From NCBI GenBank assembly GCA_963695675.1, contig CAVOGY010000002.1, positions 62,001 through 126,000 of the forward strand: a stretch of 64,000 bases of DNA, in the 5' to 3' direction. The notes beneath the pieces were generated by a model. It ran no database searches, had not been told where the DNA came from, and saw only the letters and a list, made by a program, of their open reading frames with translations. Below are positions 57,902 to 64,000 of the stretch, piece after piece. The stretch is from DASUPK01 sp963695675 (GTDB taxonomy: Bacteria; Actinomycetota; Thermoleophilia; Solirubrobacterales; 70-9). How positions within the stretch are numbered: position 1 is the first letter of the stretch; every line of letters starts with the position of its first letter. Both the position numbers and the translations under genes were made by a program.

Positions 57902-58437
57902 CAGGCCGTCTCGTGGGGGGCGTTGGCCTCACCGCTGCGGTGGCGGCCCGCCAGCACCACGGCGCCGACGGCGGCCACCAGCAGCAGAAGCGAGGCGGCC
58001 TCGAAGGCGATCAGGAAGCGCTCCAGCAGCAGCTTGCCGATCGCCGAGGGCGAGCCGAAGCCGAGCTCGACGGTCGGGCCGCGCGTGTCGATCGCCTGGA
58101 GGCCGGAGCCGGTGATCGCGATCGCCAGCTCGACGAAGAGCGCGACGCCGAGCAGCGGCGCGATGAAGCGCTGACCCGCGATCGGCTCCCAGAGGGGCTC
58201 GTCCACGTTGCCGACGTAGGCGGCGACGAAGACGTAGAGCACCATCACGGCGCCGGCGTAGACGACGATCTGCGCGGCCGCCAGGAACTCCCCCTGCAGC
58301 AGCAGGAAGAGTCCGGCCAGCGAGATCAGATGGACGATCAGGGCGAGGACGCTGTAGAACGGATTGCGGAGTGCGATCACCGCGATCGCGCCGCCGAGGC
58401 AGCCGATCGCCCCGAGGAAGAAGCAGACCTGCGTCAC
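57901..58437 (-). CDS. nuoJ: NADH-quinone oxidoreductase subunit J
   Basis: A 178-residue membrane subunit from GTG 58437, overlapping the nuoI stop by four bases. Five helices; ALRNPFYSVLALIVHLISLA and QIVVYAGAVMVLYVFVAAYVG (about residue 55) are the family signatures, the latter with the pi-bulge helix important in coupling. The C-terminal tail is hydrophilic. Confidence 0.93.
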   Translation of the reverse strand: MTQVCFFLGAIGCLGGAIAVIALRNPFYSVLALIVHLISLAGLFLLLQGEFLAAAQIVVYAGAVMVLYVFVAAYVGNVDEPLWEPIAGQRFIAPLLGVALFVELAIAITGSGLQAIDTRGPTVELGFGSPSAIGKLLLERFLIAFEAASLLLLVAAVGAVVLAGRHRSGEANAPHETA

Positions 58438-59012
58438 TCGCCCTCCCGGCGCAGCGGAGTGCGGTCGATCGGCTCCGCGAGCAGCATCTCCTTCGTGAAG
58501 ATCAGGTCCGCGCGGTTGTAGTCGGACATCTCGTAGTCGTTACCCATCGTGATCGCGTCGAATGGGCAGGCGACCTCGCAGTAGCCGCAGAAGATGCAGC
58601 GGGAGAGGTTGATCTCGTAGACCTCCGCGTAGCGCTCACCGGCCGAGACGCGGTGGTCCGGATCGTTCTCGGCGGCGACCACCCTGATGCAGTCGGCCGG
58701 GCAGGCGGCGGCGCAGAGCGAGCAGCCGACGCACTTCTCGAGCCCGGTGTCCTCGAAGCGATGCAGCTTGTGACGTCCGCGGAAGCGCGGGTAGACCGGC
58801 GTCTTCTCCTCCGGGTACTGGATCGTGACCGGCCCCTCGAGCACCCGCCCGAAGGTGGTGCGCAGCCCACGGAGAGTCTCGCCGAAGGCCCGATAGGCGC
58901 CGCCGACGCCCCCCGGCTTCGGGCCGCGCTGCACGGAGATCACGTCCTCGTGGTTCTCCAGGTACGGGAAATCGGTCCAGTCGGTCTTCTCGGTGTTGAG
59001 CCTCGCCTGCAT
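58434..59012 (-). CDS. nuoI: NADH-quinone oxidoreductase subunit I
   Basis: A 192-residue iron-sulfur subunit; the start ATG 59012 lies in an ATGA overlap with nuoH and replaces a longer open frame. Two ferredoxin motifs CVGCSLCAAACP (about residue 95) and CIFCGYCEVACP (about 140) bind the two [4Fe-4S] clusters N6a and N6b that pass electrons to the quinone site. The sequence ends LRREGE. Confidence 0.95.
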   Translation of the reverse strand: MQARLNTEKTDWTDFPYLENHEDVISVQRGPKPGGVGGAYRAFGETLRGLRTTFGRVLEGPVTIQYPEEKTPVYPRFRGRHKLHRFEDTGLEKCVGCSLCAAACPADCIRVVAAENDPDHRVSAGERYAEVYEINLSRCIFCGYCEVACPFDAITMGNDYEMSDYNRADLIFTKEMLLAEPIDRTPLRREGE

Positions 59013-60013
59013 CAGGAGACCGTCACGATCACCGCGGTGGCCAGGATGTTGAGCGTCGCCAGCGGCAGCATCACCTTCCAGCCCAGCGACATCAGCTGGT
59101 CGTAGCGAAGGCGCGGCAGGGTCGCCCGGATCCAGATGAAGAAGCAGACCAGGGTCAGCGTCTTGACGACCATCCAGACCGGGTCGAGCCAACCCGGGCC
59201 CGGCCCCATCCAGCCGCCCAGGAAGAACGTGACCGCGATCCCCGAGACGACGAACATCTCCAGGTACTCGGCAAGCAGGTAGGAGCCGAAGCGCATGCCG
59301 CCGTACTCGGTCATGTAGCCCTGGACGAGCTCCGCATCGGCCTCGGGCAGATCGAACGGCGCGCGGTTGGTCTCGGCGAAGCCGGCGACCATGAAGATCA
59401 GGAAGCCGACGATCTGGGGGACGATGTTCCAGATCGAGCCCTGGCCGTCGACGATGCTGGTCAGGGAAAGAGAGCCGGTCATCATCACCACGCCGAGCAG
59501 CGCCAGGCCCATCGAGACCTCATAGGAGATCAACTGCGCGGCGGAGCGCATTGCGCCGAGGAAGCTGTACTTGGAGCCCGAGGACCAGCCCGCGAGGAGC
59601 AGGCCATAGAACGAGATCGAGCTGAAGGCGAAGAAGTAGAGGACGCCGATCGAGACGTCGATCCCATAGAGCCCGATCCCATCCTGGACGTTGCCGAAGG
59701 GCAGGATCGCCAGGGTGATGATCCCCGAGAAGATCACGATCGCGGGGGCGATCGCATAGAGGAACGGCACGGCCGCCTGCGGCCGGAACATCTCCTTGCC
59801 GGCGAGCTTGACGATGTCCGCCAGCGGCTGGACCAGGCCGACCGGGCCGACCCGGTTGGGGCCGTAGCGGTTCTGGAAGCGCCCGATCAGCTTGCGCTCG
59901 GCGACCGTCAGCACCGGCACGATCAGGAAGACGCCGAGGAAGATGACGATCGACTTGACGACCATCACCCAGGTCGCCTCGACGTAGTTGACGTCGGCGA
60001 GGGGGAGGCTCAT
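59012..60013 (-). CDS. nuoH: NADH-quinone oxidoreductase subunit H
   Basis: A 333-residue membrane subunit from ATG 60013. Motifs: ERKLIGRFQNRYGPNRVGPV (about residue 45), GWSSGSKYSFLGAMRSAAQL (about 145), ETNRAPFDLPEADAELVQGY (about 225). It forms the quinone-binding channel with NuoB and NuoD, which are not in this window. ATGA overlap with nuoG. Confidence 0.95.
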   Translation of the reverse strand: MSLPLADVNYVEATWVMVVKSIVIFLGVFLIVPVLTVAERKLIGRFQNRYGPNRVGPVGLVQPLADIVKLAGKEMFRPQAAVPFLYAIAPAIVIFSGIITLAILPFGNVQDGIGLYGIDVSIGVLYFFAFSSISFYGLLLAGWSSGSKYSFLGAMRSAAQLISYEVSMGLALLGVVMMTGSLSLTSIVDGQGSIWNIVPQIVGFLIFMVAGFAETNRAPFDLPEADAELVQGYMTEYGGMRFGSYLLAEYLEMFVVSGIAVTFFLGGWMGPGPGWLDPVWMVVKTLTLVCFFIWIRATLPRLRYDQLMSLGWKVMLPLATLNILATAVIVTVS

Positions 60014-62448
60014 CGCTTCTCCACCTCGATTCGCGGCGCGAGGCCGTTGGTCAGCAGGTTCGCGTTGGCCTCGTCCGTTCCCTCGATCAGGAAGGCCGCC
60101 CCCTCCCGCACCCGCTCGCGGACCGCGACCGTCGCGTCGACGCTGTGGCCGTTGACGGAGACCGTCACCTGGTCGCCGTTCGACAGGTCGAGCCCCTCAG
60201 CGTCTTTGCCGGCGATCTCCAACCTCTGCTTCGGCATCAGGAATCGCAGCGCTGGATTGCGCTTGGTGACCTCAGCCGCCCACAGGTCGCGGTAGGTGCC
60301 GAGCACCAGGCCCTCCCCGTCCGGCTCGGGGGCCGGCCGGGAGGCGCTCCGCCGCTCCGCCGCCGGGGGCGTCCAGGAGTGACCGGGTGGCCTGTCTCCC
60401 CAGCGCAGCCCCGTCCCGCCGATCTCCTCGTAGGTCAGCCCATCGTAGAACGGGACCTCGGCGGTGAGCGCGGCAAAGACCTCCGCAGGAGCCTCGGCGC
60501 CTACCCCGGCGCCGAGCTCGGCGGCGACCGCGTCGAGGAAGCGCCAGCCGGCGATCATGCCGTCGGGGAGCGGGACGTTGCGACGGAGGCGCTGGAGTCT
60601 CCCCTCGGGATGGGTGACCGTTCCCTCCTTCTCGGCATGGGTCTCGGCCGGGATGACGATGTCCGCGAGCCGGGTCGACTCGTCCTCGAAGGAGGCGATC
60701 GAGACCACGAAGCTGCCGGAGAGGGCCTTCCGCCAGCCGTCGGAGTCGGGGTAGGTACGAACCGGGTCGGCGTTGACGAGCAGGAAGGCGCCGAGGTCGT
60801 GAGAGGCCAGGCCGTCCTTGATCTGGGCGCTGCCACGGCCGCCGTCGATGCACACCAGGCTGGGCTTCGCGCCGGGCAGGCAGCCGGCCTCGCGCAGCCC
60901 GCGCGTGTTCGACTCCTCCGGGACCTCGAGCAGGCCCGGCCCGATCCGCTTCTGCATGTCGAGCGCGTGCGAGCAGGCGTGCAGCGCGTCGACTGCGTCG
61001 GGATCGCGCCAGAGCCGCTCGCCCCAGACGATCACCTGGTCTGGGGCGTCGCGCAGGGTCTTCGCGATCGCCGTGGCGTCCTCCTCGAACGGGCCACCGG
61101 CGTCGTAGCCCTCGGCCCCGAGGGCCCCGGCCAGGGCGCGTAGGAATGAGGCCGCCTCACCCGGCGCGTAGCGGATCGCCTCCTCGGCACCGCCATCGAG
61201 CGCCGTCGGCCGCTCCGAGGCGACCATCAGCTTCGCGCGGGCGCGCCGGACGGCCTTGCGGATCCGGAGGTCGAGGATCGGCATCTCCTGCAGCGGATCG
61301 ACCCCGACCACCAGGATCGCATCGGCGTGATCGAGGTCCGCCATCCGGGCGCCGTGGTCGGGCCGGGAAAGCTCCCCGAGCAGCCCCGGATCCACCGGGT
61401 TGGGGGAGCAGTCGATGTTCGAGGATCCGCCGGCGCGGAGGATGCGCTGGAGCAGCCAGCCCTCCTCGTTGGAGGTGCCGCCGCCGGCGAGCGCCGCAGC
61501 GTTCTCTCCGGAGAGCCGCAGCGCCTCCGCGACGCGGGAGACTGCGTGGTCCCAGCTGATCGGGCTGAGGCTGCCGTCCCCAGCGCGGACCATCGGCCGG
61601 GTGATCCGCTCCGTGGAGTTGAACATCTGGAACGCGAAGCGCCCCTTGTCGCAGAGCCAGCCGTCATCCACTTCGACGTTGTCTCGTGCGTTCACCCTGA
61701 GGACGTGCTCGTCGCGCACGGTGAAGCCGACGTTGCACTGGCTCGGGCAGAGGGTGCAGATCGAGCCGGCCTGCTCGATGTCCCAGGGGCGCGCACGGAA
61801 GCGGTAGGTGTAGGAGGTGAGCGCCCCGACGGGGCAGAGCTCGATGATGTTGCCGTGGAACGGGGCGATGTAGGGCCGCTCGTCGAAGGTGCCCACGAAG
61901 GTCTTGTCCCCTCGCTCGAGCAGCTGTAGCTGCTCGTCCTCGGCGACCTCCTGGCTGAAGCGGACGCAGCGGTAGCAGAGGATGCAGCGCTCGCGATCGA
62001 TCGCGATCAGGGGTGAGAGCTCGAGCGGCTTCTGGAAGTGCCGCTTCCGGTCGGTGAAGCGGCTCTTGCCCGGGCCCCAGCCCATCGCGATGTCCTGGAG
62101 CGGGCACTCGCCCCCCTTGTCGCAGACCGGACAGTCGAGCGGGTGGTTGACCAGAAGGAACTCGACGACGGCGTTCTGGGCCTCCTTGACGCGGTCGGTC
62201 TGCGAGTAGACGACCATCCCGTCTCGGACCGGCGTCGAGCACGCGGTCTGCAGCTTCGGCATGCCCTCGATCTCGACCAGGCACATCCGGCAGGCCCCCA
62301 CCGGGTCCCCGAGCTTCGGGTCGTAGCAGAAGACCGGGATCTCGACGTCGCCCATCTTGGCCGCGTCGACGAGGATGGTCCCCTCGGGCGCGGTGACCTC
62401 GCGGCCGTCCACCACCAGGGTGACCGCGTTGCGGATCGGGCGGGTCAT
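60010..62448 (-). CDS. nuoG: NADH-quinone oxidoreductase subunit G
   Basis: An 812-residue iron-sulfur subunit from ATG 62448. The N-terminal [2Fe-2S] ferredoxin has CYDPKLGDPVGACRMC (about residue 40-58), then the His-ligated cluster HPLDCPVCDKGGECPLQD (about 107), CILCYRCVRF (about 148), and CTLCPSQCNVGF (about 230) of the molybdopterin-fold part. The latter retains the fold without cofactor signature. Transfers electrons from NuoE/F to NuoI. Bounded by ATGA overlaps on both sides. Confidence 0.95.
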   Translation of the reverse strand: MTRPIRNAVTLVVDGREVTAPEGTILVDAAKMGDVEIPVFCYDPKLGDPVGACRMCLVEIEGMPKLQTACSTPVRDGMVVYSQTDRVKEAQNAVVEFLLVNHPLDCPVCDKGGECPLQDIAMGWGPGKSRFTDRKRHFQKPLELSPLIAIDRERCILCYRCVRFSQEVAEDEQLQLLERGDKTFVGTFDERPYIAPFHGNIIELCPVGALTSYTYRFRARPWDIEQAGSICTLCPSQCNVGFTVRDEHVLRVNARDNVEVDDGWLCDKGRFAFQMFNSTERITRPMVRAGDGSLSPISWDHAVSRVAEALRLSGENAAALAGGGTSNEEGWLLQRILRAGGSSNIDCSPNPVDPGLLGELSRPDHGARMADLDHADAILVVGVDPLQEMPILDLRIRKAVRRARAKLMVASERPTALDGGAEEAIRYAPGEAASFLRALAGALGAEGYDAGGPFEEDATAIAKTLRDAPDQVIVWGERLWRDPDAVDALHACSHALDMQKRIGPGLLEVPEESNTRGLREAGCLPGAKPSLVCIDGGRGSAQIKDGLASHDLGAFLLVNADPVRTYPDSDGWRKALSGSFVVSIASFEDESTRLADIVIPAETHAEKEGTVTHPEGRLQRLRRNVPLPDGMIAGWRFLDAVAAELGAGVGAEAPAEVFAALTAEVPFYDGLTYEEIGGTGLRWGDRPPGHSWTPPAAERRSASRPAPEPDGEGLVLGTYRDLWAAEVTKRNPALRFLMPKQRLEIAGKDAEGLDLSNGDQVTVSVNGHSVDATVAVRERVREGAAFLIEGTDEANANLLTNGLAPRIEVEKR

Positions 62449-63725
62449 GCGGCCAGGGCCTCCCGGACGCCGTCCTGGATCGCCTCCATGAACTCGTCAC
62501 GGAACTTCTGCACCATCGACCCCACCGGCATCGCCATCGAGTCGCCGAGCACGCAGAGGCAGTTGCCGATGATGTTCGTCTGCACCGAGGCGGTGGTCTC
62601 GAGGTCGATCGGCGTCGCTTCGCCGCGGATCATCCGCTCGAGCATCTTCACCGTCCAGTTGGTGCCCTCGCGGCAGGGCGTGCACTTGCCGCAGGACTCG
62701 TGGTGGTAGAAGCGCGCCGTCCGCAGCGCCAGCTCGACGATGCTGGTGGTGTCGTCGAAGACGATGATCGAGCCCGACCCGAGCATCGACCCCGCCTCGG
62801 CCATCGCCTCGAAGCTGTAGGGCAGGTCGAGCGCCTCGTCCGGGAGGAGCACGGGCGAGGAGGAACCGCCGGGGAAGAGGCCCTTGATCTCGCGGCCGTC
62901 GAGCGGGCCGCCGGCGAGGTCGTAGATCAGGCCCCTGGTCGGGACGCCGAGCTCGACCTCGTAGTTGCCGGGCCTCTTCACGTCGCCGGATACCGAGACG
63001 ACCTTGGTCCCCGGCGACTGCTCGGTACCGAAGCTCCTGAACCAATCCGCGCCGTTGGCGACGATGTGCGGGGCGTACGAGAGCGTCTCGACGTTGTTGA
63101 TCAGGGTCGGCCCGTCGTAGAGGCCCTGGACGGCCGGGAAGGGAGGCTTGAGGCGCGGGTTGCCGCGCTTGCCCTCGAGCGAGTCGAGCAGCGCCGTTTC
63201 CTCGCCGCAGATGTAGGCGCCGGCGCCGCGATGCACGGCCAGCTCGACCTGCTCCCCGGTGCCGATCACATCCTCTCCGAGGAAGCCCGCCTCGTACGCC
63301 TCCTCGACGGCCCGCTCGAGGATGTCGGCCTGCAGGTCGTACTCGCCGCGGACGAAGATGAAGCAGCGGTTCGCGCCGGCTGCGCGGGCGGCGATGACGA
63401 TCCCTTCGATCAGCTGGTGCGGGTTCTTCTGCATCAGCTCGCGGTCCTTGAAGGCGCCGGGCTCCGACTCGTCGGCGTTGCAGCAGAGGTACTTGTCCAT
63501 GTCCCCGCGTGGCAGGAACGAGGCCTTCTTTCCCATCGAGAAGCCGGCGCCCCCGCGTCCCCGCAACCCGGATTTCTCGAGCTCCTTGAGGACCTCCTCC
63601 GAGGTCATCTGCTTATACGCCTTCTCGATCGACCGGTAGCCGCCGAGCCGGCGGTAGGTCTCGATCGAGGTCAGCCCGGGCTCGTCGATGTTGCGGAAGA
63701 GCACGCGGGTCTCCCGGACCGCCAT
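62445..63725 (-). CDS. nuoF: NADH-quinone oxidoreductase subunit F
   Basis: A 426-residue flavoprotein; ATG 63725 (MAVRETRVLFRNIDEPGLTS) is chosen since it overlaps the nuoE stop, unlike the longer frame to 63908. NADH/FMN motifs: SGLRGRGGAGFSMGKKASFL (about residue 50), CCNADESEPGAFKDRELMQ (about 81), GAGAYICGEETAL (about 168), and the [4Fe-4S] ligands ESCGKCTPCREG (about 343). It oxidises NADH and passes electrons to the cluster chain. Confidence 0.95.
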   Translation of the reverse strand: MAVRETRVLFRNIDEPGLTSIETYRRLGGYRSIEKAYKQMTSEEVLKELEKSGLRGRGGAGFSMGKKASFLPRGDMDKYLCCNADESEPGAFKDRELMQKNPHQLIEGIVIAARAAGANRCFIFVRGEYDLQADILERAVEEAYEAGFLGEDVIGTGEQVELAVHRGAGAYICGEETALLDSLEGKRGNPRLKPPFPAVQGLYDGPTLINNVETLSYAPHIVANGADWFRSFGTEQSPGTKVVSVSGDVKRPGNYEVELGVPTRGLIYDLAGGPLDGREIKGLFPGGSSSPVLLPDEALDLPYSFEAMAEAGSMLGSGSIIVFDDTTSIVELALRTARFYHHESCGKCTPCREGTNWTVKMLERMIRGEATPIDLETTASVQTNIIGNCLCVLGDSMAMPVGSMVQKFRDEFMEAIQDGVREALAA

Positions 63726-64000
63726 CAGGCCCCTTCCCTCGGGTCCGGGCCGCCCGCGGCGCCGCGGTTCTCCAGGCGCTTGTCGGGCAGCACGTCCCCG
63801 CCGGAGCTGAGCTGCTCGACGGCCGCCTCCGCGTCTTCCTCTGTGAGCGGCCCGTAGTAGCGCTCGTCGATCGAGGCCATCGGGGCGAGGTCGCATCCGC
63901 CGAGGCATTCGAAGCCCCGAACGAAGAGCTTGCCGTCCTCGGACGTCCCCTGGCCCTGCATGCCCGCCGCCTGGCAGAACGCCTCGAGCAGGCGGTCCCC
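63725..64000 (-). CDS. nuoE: NADH-quinone oxidoreductase subunit E, N-terminal part outside window
   Basis: The 92 C-terminal codons (91 residues) of NuoE are visible up to the right edge; the 5' part is off-window. GDRLLEAFCQAAGMQGQG, then VRGFECLGGCDLAPM, the last two cysteines of the [2Fe-2S] site, and YYGPLTEEDAEAAVEQL, all typical. Stop overlaps the nuoF start. nuoA-D are expected to lie beyond the edge. Confidence 0.92.
   Translation of the reverse strand, partial: GDRLLEAFCQAAGMQGQGTSEDGKLFVRGFECLGGCDLAPMASIDERYYGPLTEEDAEAAVEQLSSGGDVLPDKRLENRGAAGGPDPREGA

Overview
The window is high-GC, densely coded DNA from an actinobacterium. A Thermoleophilia / Solirubrobacterales-like member is my best guess. 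This is inference from gene content: c-di-AMP riboswitches in front of NlpC/P60-type secreted proteins, a KGD-type 2-oxoglutarate dehydrogenase, F420-type LLM oxidoreductase, ThyX, a decaprenyl-phosphate phosphoribosyltransferase-like UbiA protein, many GTG/TTG starts and ATGA-coupled operons. I saw no tRNA, rRNA, CRISPR array, phage or insertion-sequence transposase.

Layout. 1-2205: three tandem secreted NlpC/P60-like proteins, two of them behind ydaO-type riboswitches. 2331-11164: SDR, aconitase, DUF3817 protein and a giant E2-E1 2-oxoglutarate dehydrogenase. 11318-16432: small zinc ribbon, a two-domain acyl reductase/SDR, an alkyl-DHAP-synthase-like flavoprotein and a UbiA-family transferase. 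16527-20323: a palindromic operator, paired acyl-CoA dehydrogenases, LLM oxidoreductase and small proteins. 20437-25121: citrate synthase (frameshifted), hydrolase remnant, menaquinone-type methyltransferase, UbiA-like membrane protein, DsbA-like protein, PfkB kinase. 25133-30959: quinone oxidoreductase, DEAD-box helicase, two-component pair, Asn/Thr-rich secreted protein, EamA transporter. 30979-34911: separate HAD, APH-kinase and acyl-CoA dehydrogenase genes resembling the three domains of ACAD10, then a RibD-like reductase. 34995-43434: RpiB-like protein, sulfotransferase, haloalkane-dehalogenase-like gene (frameshifted), DUF2804, YihY, UPF0104, lipoprotein, small secreted and pilin-like proteins. 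43521-52521: SDR, hydrolases, membrane proteins, LPMTG-tailed cupredoxin, double ThyX and an AEC transporter. 52549-64000: the nuoE-F-G-H-I-J-K-L-M-N part of respiratory complex I, running on the minus strand off the right edge.

How it works together. Aconitase, citrate synthase and 2-oxoglutarate dehydrogenase supply TCA-cycle flux. Several acyl-CoA dehydrogenases and reductases point to lipid catabolism. Complex I and menaquinone-type genes serve respiration. The acyl reductase plus alkyl-DHAP synthase pair looks like an ether-lipid cassette.

The most unusual signal is a family of short palindromic repeats (about 35-80 bp, eight copies). They sit between genes, inside reading frames without breaking them, nested inside a second repeat family, and in two cases directly in front of genes so that the repeat's own end supplies the Shine-Dalgarno sequence and the start codon. 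All functions are read from sequence by eye; no database search was possible.
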